Assembly (NCBI GenBank): GCA_017438745.1 | Contig: JAFRUS010000087.1 | Coordinates: forward strand, 1 to 35,073 | From: Oscillospiraceae bacterium | GTDB taxonomy: Bacteria > Bacillota > Clostridia > Oscillospirales > Ruminococcaceae | Length of the DNA: 35,073 nucleotides | Direction of reading: 5' to 3' | Part shown: one piece after another, positions 7,790 through 14,977 of the stretch | How positions within the stretch are numbered: position 1 is the first letter of the stretch | Layout of the letters: every line of letters starts with the position of its first letter | The notes under the pieces: model-generated | Told to the model about the DNA's origin: nothing | The model's input: only the letters and a program-made list of their open reading frames with translations | Database searches by the model: none | Made by a program: the position numbers and the translations under genes

Positions 7790-10411
7790 TTACTTTATAA
7801 AATTGCCGAGAACGTTCTTTATCTCAGCCATTGCTGCGTCAGTCTTTGCAATGTCACCGATACCAGCCATAGCGCTGTCAGGACGTCCGCCGCCCTTACC
7901 GCCTGTAAGGCCTGCTATCGCACCGGCGATCTTTCCTGCGTGGGCGCCCTTAGCAACCGCGTCCTTGCCGCATGATACTGAGAATACGCCCTTGCCTTCA
8001 TTTACGCATGCGAGAACTGAGATAACATTTGCATCCTTATCACGGAGCTTGTCGCCCATTGTTCTGAGAACGTCGTTCTTAACGCCGTCAACTCTTGCAG
8101 CAATAACGCTTACGCCGTTAAAGTCATAAGCACTGTCAGCAAAAGCACTGAGCTTCATCATAGCGTTTTCTTCGCCGGCAGCCTGAAGTTCCTTTTCAAG
8201 AGCCTTGTACTCGTTCATGATCTGAGTACACTTAGCTGTGAGTTCAGAAGCGTTAGGAGCCTTGAGTATTGCTGCAGCTTCGTTGATAACTGCTATATTT
8301 TCATTGAGGAGTGCGAGAACGCCTGAGCCTGTTACGGCTTCGATACGTCTTACACCTGATGCTACTGAGTTTTCTGAGATGATCTTGAAAAGACCAATCT
8401 TTGATGTATTGTCAACGTGAGTACCGCCGCAGAATTCAACTGAGAAGTCGCCAGCCTTAACTACACGTACAACGTCGCCGTACTTTTCACCGAAGAGAGC
8501 CATAGCGCCGAGCTTTCTTGCTTCCTCGATAGGAAGTTCCTTTGTTTCAACAGCGATGGATGAGAGGATGATCTCATTTACTCTGTTTTCTACCTTTGCT
8601 ATTTCCTCTGGTGTCATTGCGCTGAAGTGTGAGAAGTCGAAACGGCATCTTTCCGGGCTTACGAGCTGACCAGCCTGGTGAACGTGTTCACCGAGAACTT
8701 CACGGAGAGCTGCCTGGAGAAGGTGAGCTGATGTGTGGTTCTTCATAACTGCCTGTCTTCTTGCAGCGTCGATAGAAGCCTTTACCTTGTCGCCCTTCTT
8801 TACTGTACCGCGGTCAACAGTACCGATGTGGAGGAAGTGACCGTCTTCTGTCTTCATAACTGAGTCAACTGAAATAACTGCGTCGCCTGAAATAACACCT
8901 GTATCGCTTACCTGACCACCGCTTTCTGCGTAGAAAGGAGTTCTGTCGAGAACGATAACAACGCTTTCGCCTTCAGAAGCACTTTCCTTTTCTTCTGTAC
9001 CGCTGTAAACTGCGAGCACTTCAGAATCGTTTTCTGTTTCTGTATATCCTGTGACTGTTGTCTTTGCAGCATTTATCTTGATGCTGTTGTCAGCCCATGA
9101 TGAGCTTGCCTTAGCAGCATGGTCAGCCTTGGCCTTGTTTCTCTGTTCGAGAACGAGTTCCTTGTATCTGTCCATGTCTATCTTAAGACCCTTTTCCTCT
9201 GCTATTTCGAGAGTAAGGTCGATCGGGAATCCGTAAGTATCGCTGAGCTTGAATGCATCTTCACCTGAAAGGATACCGTTCTTTGATTCTTCGATGAACT
9301 TGTTAAGAAGTTCAAGGCCGTTGTCAACTGTCTTAGCGAAGTTTTCTTCCTCGACCTGAATGATCTTCTTGATGTATTCAGCCTTTTCACGGAGTTCAGG
9401 ATAAGCCTTTTCGTTTTCCTGAATTACTGTTTCACATACCTTGTAGAGGAATGTATCCTTGATTCCGAGAAGTCTTCCGTGACGTGCAGCACGGCGGAGA
9501 AGTCTTCTGAGAACGTATCCGCGTCCTTCGTTTGAAGGCATTACGCCGTCGCCGACCATGAATGTTGTACTTCTGATGTGGTCAGTGATAACACGGAGTG
9601 AAACGTCAGACTTGCTGTTTGTGTGATATTCAACACCTGCAATCTTACAGATGTGCTTCATTATATTCTGAACTGTATCGACTTCGAAGATATTGTCAAC
9701 GCCCTGCATTACGCATGCAAGTCTTTCAAGACCCATACCTGTGTCGATGTTCTTGTTCTTCATTTCTTCATAGTGGCCGTTGCCGTCTGAATCGAACTGG
9801 CTGAAAACGAGGTTCCAGATTTCGATTATTCTGTCGGCGTCACTTGCCTGCTCGAAGTTTTCAAACGGACCGTAAGCCTCGCCGCGGTCGAAGTGGATCT
9901 CGGAACATGGACCACATGGACCGGAACCGTGTTCCCAAAAGTTATCCTTCTTGCCGAGACGTACTATCTTTTCCTTCGGGATGCCGATCTTGTTCATCCA
10001 GATCTGTTCAGCTTCGTCATCGCTTTCGAAAACTGTGATCCAGAGCTTTTCTGCAGGGATCTCAAGAACCTTTGTAAGGAACTCCCATGCCCATTCGATA
10101 GCTTCGTTCTTGAAGTAGTCGCCGAATGAGAAGTTACCGAGCATTTCAAAGTATGTACCGTGTCTGGAAGTCTTGCCGACACTTTCGATATCAGGTGTTC
10201 TGATACACTTCTGGCATGTTGTAACTCTCTTGTTCGGAGGAACTGCCTGTCCGAGGAAGAACTTCTTGAGAGGTGCCATACCTGAATTTATGAGAAGAAG
10301 GCTGTTATCGCCCTGTGGTATCAGCGGCGCACTTGCCATTCTTGTATGCATCTTGCTTTCGAAAAATGAGAGATAGAGTTCTCTCAGTTCATTTAATCCA
10401 CGCCATTCCAT
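7790..10411 (-). CDS. alaS: Alanyl-tRNA synthetase
   Basis: The 873-residue enzyme charges tRNA-Ala. Order of domains: class II catalytic core from the N-terminus (MEWRGLNELRELYLSFFESK, then the conserved PLKKFFLGQAVPP region), a tRNA-recognition domain, the editing domain with the HTSAHLLQAALREVLGEHVH histidine cluster and FCGGTHVDN, and the C-terminal DHHA1 part with GGKGGGRPDSAMAGIGD. Length matches the family. The ATG at 10411 is preceded by AGGAGC at about 11 bases. The gene lies 30 bases after the SUFU-domain gene and probably shares its promoter at 11084-11111. I see no T-box leader upstream. The editing cysteine-histidine set appears complete, so proofreading of Ser- and Gly-tRNA-Ala should be intact. 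Confidence 0.98.
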   Translation of the reverse strand: MEWRGLNELRELYLSFFESKMHTRMASAPLIPQGDNSLLLINSGMAPLKKFFLGQAVPPNKRVTTCQKCIRTPDIESVGKTSRHGTYFEMLGNFSFGDYFKNEAIEWAWEFLTKVLEIPAEKLWITVFESDDEAEQIWMNKIGIPKEKIVRLGKKDNFWEHGSGPCGPCSEIHFDRGEAYGPFENFEQASDADRIIEIWNLVFSQFDSDGNGHYEEMKNKNIDTGMGLERLACVMQGVDNIFEVDTVQNIMKHICKIAGVEYHTNSKSDVSLRVITDHIRSTTFMVGDGVMPSNEGRGYVLRRLLRRAARHGRLLGIKDTFLYKVCETVIQENEKAYPELREKAEYIKKIIQVEEENFAKTVDNGLELLNKFIEESKNGILSGEDAFKLSDTYGFPIDLTLEIAEEKGLKIDMDRYKELVLEQRNKAKADHAAKASSSWADNSIKINAAKTTVTGYTETENDSEVLAVYSGTEEKESASEGESVVIVLDRTPFYAESGGQVSDTGVISGDAVISVDSVMKTEDGHFLHIGTVDRGTVKKGDKVKASIDAARRQAVMKNHTSAHLLQAALREVLGEHVHQAGQLVSPERCRFDFSHFSAMTPEEIAKVENRVNEIILSSIAVETKELPIEEARKLGAMALFGEKYGDVVRVVKAGDFSVEFCGGTHVDNTSKIGLFKIISENSVASGVRRIEAVTGSGVLALLNENIAVINEAAAILKAPNASELTAKCTQIMNEYKALEKELQAAGEENAMMKLSAFADSAYDFNGVSVIAARVDGVKNDVLRTMGDKLRDKDANVISVLACVNEGKGVFSVSCGKDAVAKGAHAGKIAGAIAGLTGGKGGGRPDSAMAGIGDIAKTDAAMAEIKNVLGNFIK

Positions 10412-10441
10412 TATAAGAAAACGCTCCTTTTGAAATTTAAT

Positions 10442-11029
10442 TTATAAAATTGATTTTCTTTCGAAGTCGAACATGTCGATGTTCTTTTCAACGAAAAGAT
10501 CCTGAAGTGCGTCAATGCCTTTTTCAGCCATGTAGTCGCATTCCGCCTGTGAGATAGGAAGTGCATAGAGGAATGTGATGATGCTGTCGTCCGCATCAGT
10601 CACGCCGAATGCCTTCTTCCAGAGCGGAGGAGGAAGCATGAGGAAAAGATGCTTCATATCTGAATTCGGATAGTAAAGCTCCATTATTCCCTTGAGTACT
10701 GTACCGTATCCGTAACGGATATTTGTTTCGTAGATGCCGATGCCTGCAGTTGAAAGGATCTTTCCTGCCTGATCGTGACCGCCGTATGATGACATTATAA
10801 GTTCCGCACGAATGTCCTTCCCTGTATTTGAATCACGGTATCCGGTGGTTCTGTTCACCAGTCCGAGAGTTGAAGCTGTAAGATAGTTTCCGCCAGGGCT
10901 CTGCTTGGCATAGAGGATATCAAGTTTGTGTTCCGCATCCTGTTTCTGATATGAAAATGCTGCCTGCACACCGCCGAGTGTTTCAGTCACAACATTTATC
11001 ATTTTCTCTTCGTATTTATTTAAAGCCAA
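10442..11029 (-). CDS. Suppressor of fused (SUFU) domain protein
   Basis: The cytosolic protein of 195 residues matches the bacterial SUFU-domain family. Typical blocks are the start LNKYEEKMINVVTETLGG, the centre ELIMSSYGG and the C-terminal LPPPLWKKAFGVTDADDSI, followed by the end DLFVEKNIDMFDFERKSIL. In bacteria such domains often act as immunity proteins of polymorphic toxins, but many are solitary and uncharacterised; no toxin is adjacent. The start decision: the frame is open to an ATG at 11077, yet the predicted transcription start of the promoter at 11084-11111 falls near 11077. The only strong ribosome site (GGAGGA) sits 9-10 bases before an in-frame TTG at 11029. The TTG also gives the family's natural beginning. 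An ATG at 11065 is a less likely alternative. Confidence 0.8.
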   Translation of the reverse strand: MALNKYEEKMINVVTETLGGVQAAFSYQKQDAEHKLDILYAKQSPGGNYLTASTLGLVNRTTGYRDSNTGKDIRAELIMSSYGGHDQAGKILSTAGIGIYETNIRYGYGTVLKGIMELYYPNSDMKHLFLMLPPPLWKKAFGVTDADDSIITFLYALPISQAECDYMAEKGIDALQDLFVEKNIDMFDFERKSIL

Positions 11030-11083
11030 TTTGTTTCTTCCTCCGATCTGTATATACTTACTCATTAAAAAACACATACTATA

Positions 11084-11111
11084 ATTATAACAGATACACA
11101 GATTTTGTCAA
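11084..11111 (-). promoter_or_regulatory. Sigma-A-type promoter of SUFU-alaS
   Basis: On the minus strand, TTGACA (11106-11111) and TATAAT (11084-11089) are separated by 16 bases. Both hexamers are perfect consensus. It should drive the SUFU-domain gene and probably alaS. Confidence 0.8.
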
Positions 11112-11140
11112 CGATTTTAAACGTTTCATTAAATAAAAAA

Positions 11141-11177
11141 TTCCCCGGCACGGACTAAAAAATCCGCTGCCGGGGAA
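11141..11177 (-). terminator. Terminator of the small membrane protein gene
   Basis: TTCCCCGGCA pairs with TGCCGGGGAA, with an inner CGGA/TCCG stem. On the minus strand it is followed by TTTTTTATTTAA. It separates the small membrane gene from the SUFU-alaS promoter. Confidence 0.85.
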
Positions 11178-11201
11178 ATATCGGTCTGTTTTTTTGTCTT
11201 A

Positions 11202-11402
11202 TCAGTAAAAGCCGCCTTCTCCCTGTACCTTCAGAAAAATGATGACATTCGCTGCTAAAATGGCTACGTCAACAAGTCCTATAAGTCCGTACAGGATAAC
11301 ACTGAGCAAAGCTGCTATTCCGGACACCACTATAGCCGCAATACCGCGGTTACGGTCCTCTGTTTTTCTCCAGAATCGAATGCTGAAAATCAATGATAAC
11401 AT
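11202..11402 (-). CDS. Small hydrophobic membrane protein, unknown function
   Basis: The protein has 66 residues with two hydrophobic stretches (about residues 20-38 and 40-58), separated by a short turn, preceded by a basic segment RFWRKTEDRNR. I do not recognise a family. The gene is credible because GAGGGGG lies about 8 bases before the ATG, a consensus-like promoter sits upstream (11477-11505) and a strong terminator follows (11141-11177), so it is a self-contained transcription unit. Membrane location is inferred from hydrophobicity. The neighbourhood is accessory, so a toxin-like or stress role is conceivable, but nothing in the sequence decides it. Confidence 0.65.
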   Translation of the reverse strand: MLSLIFSIRFWRKTEDRNRGIAAIVVSGIAALLSVILYGLIGLVDVAILAANVIIFLKVQGEGGFY

Positions 11403-11437
11403 TTTAATATCCCCCTCTTGTAATCCACATTTGTTTT

Positions 11438-11461
11438 CAGAGCTGTTGAATATCAGCTCTG
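11438..11461. other. Hairpin in the leader of the small membrane gene
   Basis: CAGAGCTG and CAGCTCTG form an 8-bp stem with an 8-base loop between promoter and gene. On the plus strand it is followed by TTTTTT, so it could act as a terminator for plus-strand transcription; on the minus strand it would be a leader hairpin. Confidence 0.5.
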
Positions 11462-11476
11462 TTTTTTATAGCATTA

Positions 11477-11505
11477 ATTATAATATAAAAAACAACAGAA
11501 ATCAA
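11477..11505 (-). promoter_or_regulatory. Promoter of the small membrane protein gene
   Basis: On the minus strand, TTGATT (11500-11505) and TATAAT (11477-11482) are 17 bases apart. This is a good match to the vegetative consensus. Confidence 0.7.
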
Positions 11506-11573
11506 TATTAGTTTTGTATAATATTAATAATAGTTCTTTGGGTATTGCGTCAGTTATGTATCATGATTACCCG

Positions 11574-11676
11574 AAAGAATTTCCGCTGCTATCTCTGACT
11601 GCTGGAACCTTCTCTTCAAAAATTCCTATCTCACGTCCTAAATCTTTTAACCTAAAAGAATTTCCTTTGCTATCTC
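11574..11676. repeat. Direct repeat from a duplicated gene 3' end
   Basis: The 22 bases at 11574-11595 match 11655-11676 except at two positions. The second copy encodes the last residues of the small ORF at 11647-11862 (WEIAKEILLG). The first copy, downstream of its stop, can be read as SEIAAEILSG. This suggests a partial duplication or the remnant of a second paralogous gene. Confidence 0.5.
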
Positions 11677-11862
11677 CCAATCACTCTTCTCAGGATAAGT
11701 GTCCAGCAGATTGCAAATACTGGAAAACTGCTCTTCACTCAGTGAAAGTACCTTTATTAAAAAAGCATCATTTCCTTCATTCCTGCCTTTTCTAACAGCT
11801 GAAACTGACTTTTTTAATTCGGCTATATCTCTTTCTTCGTCTATTTTCATTGCCAATGTCAT
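11647..11862 (-). CDS. Small acidic helical protein, unknown function
   Basis: The predicted protein has 71 residues, is charged and probably helical (MKIDEERDIAELKKSVSAV at the start; LSEEQFSSICNLLDTYPEKS later). I do not recognise the family. GGAGG lies 9 bases before the ATG at 11862, which supports translation. No transmembrane or metal-binding motif is visible. Its 3' end is partly duplicated just downstream (11574-11595). Upstream lie three 32-base-spaced GGAACGAA repeats, so the gene sits in rearranged or mobile-element-derived DNA. It could be an antitoxin-like or element-associated protein; there is no proof. Confidence 0.55.
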   Translation of the reverse strand: MTLAMKIDEERDIAELKKSVSAVRKGRNEGNDAFLIKVLSLSEEQFSSICNLLDTYPEKSDWEIAKEILLG

Positions 11863-11892
11863 ATAATCCCGCCTCCATTTCTCATTTATCTT

Positions 11893-11975
11893 GACATTTT
11901 CGGAACGAACTTTTTAAATCTGACACATTTTCAGGAACGAACTTTTGCGATTTGGCACATTTTTCGGAACGAATA
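11893..11975. repeat. Three 32-bp-spaced repeats with core GGAACGAA
   Basis: The core GGAACGAA occurs at 11902, 11934 and 11966, exactly 32 bases apart, within a longer degenerate unit (GACACATTTTCGGAACGAAC plus TTTT). The flanks are also similar (TTTAAATCTGACACATT against GCGATTTGGCACATT), so this is a tandem array of nearly three copies. It lies between the DUF5131 stop and the small ORF. It may be a protein-binding array or the multiply repeated end of a lost insertion sequence. Confidence 0.6.
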
Positions 11976-11992
11976 TACAACATGCACAAATT

Positions 11993-13102
11993 TCATTTCT
12001 GATATTCTCTCATTATCCACTCCATGAGAACATCGGTCACGTACTTCTGTTCCGTATCTGTCAACAGCTTTCCGGAGGGGATGTTATGCCATTTTTCGAG
12101 GCAGCTTCTGCAGCAGCAGGCTGTGGCGTGCTGGGCGATGAAAACGGGATGTCCGCGCATCGGTGTCTGCTTACCGTCGTTTTCGGGATTTTCCGGTGCA
12201 AGGCGCTTTGAAACAAAGTCCTCTGCGTGTTTTCTTATAACGTCCTCACCTTTGTCGGAAATGTATTCTTTGTTCTTTTGAGAAAGATGAAATCTGTTCC
12301 GGAAAGTCGATGCCGCAAGGCGTTCGAACAGGCGTTTTCTGTCCGGAAGGCGGTACACTATGGCATCTGCCGAACCTTCACCGGGTACGTAGCTGTAACC
12401 GGATTTTTTTGCCTGCGCCATCTGCAGGGCTCGTTCAATATGATAGAGTTTTCCGTCCTTGATAAATTTCGCTCCGGTCTGTTTGAAATAGAACGGAACA
12501 CCGGCACGGACACATTCACGCCGGAGCTCGGTTATCCATCTGAAATCACACGGTCGTGCATTATCACCGGATTCACCGCCGCAGGTAACATGTTCGATCA
12601 GTCCTGTGGCAAGATATTTTTCGATGTTTATACTTTCAAGCATCGGCTCGGTAATTATCTCACGGTGCTTTATCGGAAGAGAGAGAAAAACCGGAAGTCT
12701 GCGGTCGGCCATCTCCTGATTTTCGCAGGTACAGCAGATGGTGACATGATCCCATCCCTCTCCCCAGTCAGGCGGCATGCACTGTTCAAAGCGTTCGATC
12801 CTCTTGGTTATTATGTGAAATGAAAGGTCGCTTCTGAAACGTATCATCTCCCAGCAGGCCTTACGCCATTCATCGGCATCTTCAAGGAAAAAGTCAGAAG
12901 TCATGCAGGTGAAAACCACTCCGTCATCCGGCGAAAGTCTGTACTCGCCGTAGCGGTTCTTTCGCAGAGGAAGATCATAGTCACCGGTCTTCGTGACCAC
13001 AGCCGCATCCTTCCCGATACTTTCATCACGTCTGTACACATAGCAGTTTGCACATCCCGGACTTGTTTTATGGCACCCGTGCCACGGATTCCACAGAGAC
13101 AT
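11993..13102 (-). CDS. DUF5131 (phage Gp37/Gp68-like) protein with Cys cluster
   Basis: The 369-residue protein begins SLWNPWHGCHKTSPGCANCY, giving C10-x6-C17-x2-C20, which is the signature of the DUF5131 / phage Gp37Gp68 family. Further family features are VVFTCMTSDFFLEDADEWR, FHIITKRIERF, EPMLESINIEKYL, HVTCGGESGDNARPCDF and VPFYFKQTGAKF. The three-cysteine cluster and barrel-like motifs recall radical-SAM proteins, but no reaction is established. The last 120 residues, with a second Cys/His-rich part near the C-terminus (QHATACCCRSCLEKWHNIP), are an extension that looks like a zinc knuckle. GGAGGGG precedes the ATG. It follows the AAA-nuclease gene on the same strand and may be cotranscribed with it. 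The family is commonly phage-borne, so acquisition by transfer is plausible. Confidence 0.8.
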   Translation of the reverse strand: MSLWNPWHGCHKTSPGCANCYVYRRDESIGKDAAVVTKTGDYDLPLRKNRYGEYRLSPDDGVVFTCMTSDFFLEDADEWRKACWEMIRFRSDLSFHIITKRIERFEQCMPPDWGEGWDHVTICCTCENQEMADRRLPVFLSLPIKHREIITEPMLESINIEKYLATGLIEHVTCGGESGDNARPCDFRWITELRRECVRAGVPFYFKQTGAKFIKDGKLYHIERALQMAQAKKSGYSYVPGEGSADAIVYRLPDRKRLFERLAASTFRNRFHLSQKNKEYISDKGEDVIRKHAEDFVSKRLAPENPENDGKQTPMRGHPVFIAQHATACCCRSCLEKWHNIPSGKLLTDTEQKYVTDVLMEWIMREYQK

Positions 13103-13120
13103 AACTTCCCCTCCTTAAAA

Positions 13121-13159
13121 CTGCCGCAGATGCTCCGTTCAACAGAACACCTGCGGCAG
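13121..13159 (-). terminator. Hairpin between the AAA-nuclease and DUF5131 genes
   Basis: CTGCCGCAG and CTGCGGCAG form a perfect 9-bp stem, and the loop contains GTTC-aaca-GAAC as an inner stem. On the minus strand the hairpin is followed by TTTTAAGGAGGGG, that is, a short T-run that runs straight into the ribosome site of DUF5131. It may be a leaky terminator or control translation. Confidence 0.55.
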
Positions 13160-13208
13160 CTGATCTTACAGTAAACGGCCGCGCCGCAGACTGCGTTTTT
13201 TTCATAAA

Positions 13209-14771
13209 TCAAACGATTGCTTCCACGATAGTTTTATCACCGTATTCAACTGTCTTTATACCTGTTTCCTTGTTTTTACTGAAACTGAAAGTAAGCATGT
13301 ATCCTTTCTTCATATGCCAGGTTTCAAGATAGCCTAAAATCTGTTTTTCACCTTTTTCGTTATACTTCTGGCCACGCCATATTTTAAGCTCTATTACATA
13401 TCTCTTTCCGAGATAATCAATAACTATATCCATTCTGCGGTTATCTCTGGTATGAGCTTCAATATAATAATTTCCGACGCCGTTTATTATCGGACGCAGA
13501 TACATGAGGAAACATTTTCGTCCGTCTTCTTCAATGAATTTTTCAGGTTCGTTTCCATATATGTCATGGAAATGCTGAATGAATCTTTCAAAGATAAGTT
13601 CAACGTCCAGCATTCCGTTTTTAACAAAAACAGGCTTGTCAAAAAATCCGGCTTTTGAAATAGATGTCTCTCTCACTTCAGATGAGGTAAGCATATCATT
13701 GTACAGTCTTGTTTCGAATATTCTGTTGGAGATAACTATCGAATTATCGATAACTCTGACAAAGCCGAACCTTACAAGAAGATTGGCAGCTTCATTATCC
13801 GGATTATACGGGATAGTGTCACCTCTGGTGAGTACGTTATACAGACTGCTTTTTATTTCCGGATAGTCTTCAAGTTTATTACTCAGTGATTCAAACAGAG
13901 GATCGTTCATGGTCAGAATACGGTTTACTGCTGCTATCACTCCGCTTTCGTCCCATGAATGTATCTCTTCATCGATAAGTTTGCATATATGCGAAACAAG
14001 CACCGGATATCCTGAAGTATAGTCATAAATAAGATTTGCCAGAGCGCGGGTATCCATATCAGCTTTGTGATCGGTCTTGTATTCTGAAAGCATGCCCTCA
14101 ATACCGTCGATGCTGAGGCTCATGTCTATATTAAAATCGATGGCAATATTCCACGGACTGTTATGCTGATGATCAGCGTCACTGCGTATCCTGCTTTTAA
14201 GATTGCGTATATCGCGTACTCCGGCAAGGATAACTGAGCGGAAAAAACTCAGCCTGTTTCTTCTCAGATAGTAGCCTCTGATCATGCTGAGAAAATCAAT
14301 GAAAATATCTGTTCCGGCAGCGTTATCTATTTCGTCGATCATGAGTACAACAGGTTTTTCTGAGCCATCACATATTTCACAGAAAACATCAAACAAATCA
14401 GCAAGTACATGATCCTGTCCGGTTGTTTTCATGTTTTTCAAAGTATCTTTGATCTCGTTATTCAGTGAAGTACGGAATATGCTGTTTCTGTACATCTCAC
14501 GCGCAAAGGCTGAAACAAATCCGCTCTCCGAATTAAGGTCGGCTGCACTGAAAAGCTGAAGATCCATACTGATCACAAGATATTCTGAACTAAGATAGTT
14601 TTCGAGTGCATTCAGCGTAGTGGTTTTTCCGTACTGCCTTCCGCGGTTTATGATAAAGTAGTCCCCCGGAATAATCATTGATTTTATTTTTTCAAGTCTT
14701 TCACTGATATCGACCATGTAGTGTTCATCCGGAAAACACGCACCTGTAATGTTGAATCGTTTGTTTTTCAC
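13209..14771 (-). CDS. AAA ATPase with C-terminal PD-(D/E)XK-like nuclease domain
   Basis: The 520-residue cytosolic protein has an N-terminal AAA-like ATPase (Walker A GRQYGKTTT with Lys about 49; Walker B VVLMIDEIDNA with D146/E147) and a C-terminal endonuclease-fold domain (MDIVIDYLGKRYVIELKIW, with D448 and E461-x-K463, followed by QILGYLETW). The architecture resembles the widespread AAA_35 or predicted AAA-ATPase plus PDDEXK_9 proteins, whose role is unknown; defence or mobile-element functions have been suggested. Start choice: AGGAGG lies 9 bases before an in-frame GTG at 14771. An ATG at 14801 keeps the frame open, but the predicted transcript begins there. The gene has its own promoter and is divergent from the half-dockerin gene. 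Confidence 0.8.
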   Translation of the reverse strand: MKNKRFNITGACFPDEHYMVDISERLEKIKSMIIPGDYFIINRGRQYGKTTTLNALENYLSSEYLVISMDLQLFSAADLNSESGFVSAFAREMYRNSIFRTSLNNEIKDTLKNMKTTGQDHVLADLFDVFCEICDGSEKPVVLMIDEIDNAAGTDIFIDFLSMIRGYYLRRNRLSFFRSVILAGVRDIRNLKSRIRSDADHQHNSPWNIAIDFNIDMSLSIDGIEGMLSEYKTDHKADMDTRALANLIYDYTSGYPVLVSHICKLIDEEIHSWDESGVIAAVNRILTMNDPLFESLSNKLEDYPEIKSSLYNVLTRGDTIPYNPDNEAANLLVRFGFVRVIDNSIVISNRIFETRLYNDMLTSSEVRETSISKAGFFDKPVFVKNGMLDVELIFERFIQHFHDIYGNEPEKFIEEDGRKCFLMYLRPIINGVGNYYIEAHTRDNRRMDIVIDYLGKRYVIELKIWRGQKYNEKGEKQILGYLETWHMKKGYMLTFSFSKNKETGIKTVEYGDKTIVEAIV

Positions 14772-14806
14772 TTCCTGCCGCCTCCTTTTTTTATACATCA
14801 CTATTT

Positions 14807-14835
14807 ATTATACTATATCTGATGTATCTTTACAA
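14807..14835 (-). promoter_or_regulatory. Promoter of the AAA-nuclease gene
   Basis: On the minus strand, TTGTAA (14830-14835) and TATAAT (14807-14812) are separated by 17 bases. Transcription would start near 14800, which excludes the ATG at 14801 and supports the GTG start at 14771. Confidence 0.75.
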
Positions 14836-14977
14836 GGCACATTGCCCTTAAAACGGTGAGCTGCCGAAAACATGAATTTTTTTACACGTACTTTAAAACA
14901 GCAATTTTTGACCGATATATATAGAGTAAAGAAAAACGAACATTTGTCGTTCACTATTATTATCAAGGAGAATTTAA

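Noticed and set aside
10412..11140. T-box riboswitch upstream of alaS
   Set aside because: No T-box sequence or antiterminator structure is visible, and alaS lies only 30 bases behind another gene.
11893..11975. Mini CRISPR array
   Set aside because: The repeats are degenerate, the spacers are related to each other, and no cas gene is present.
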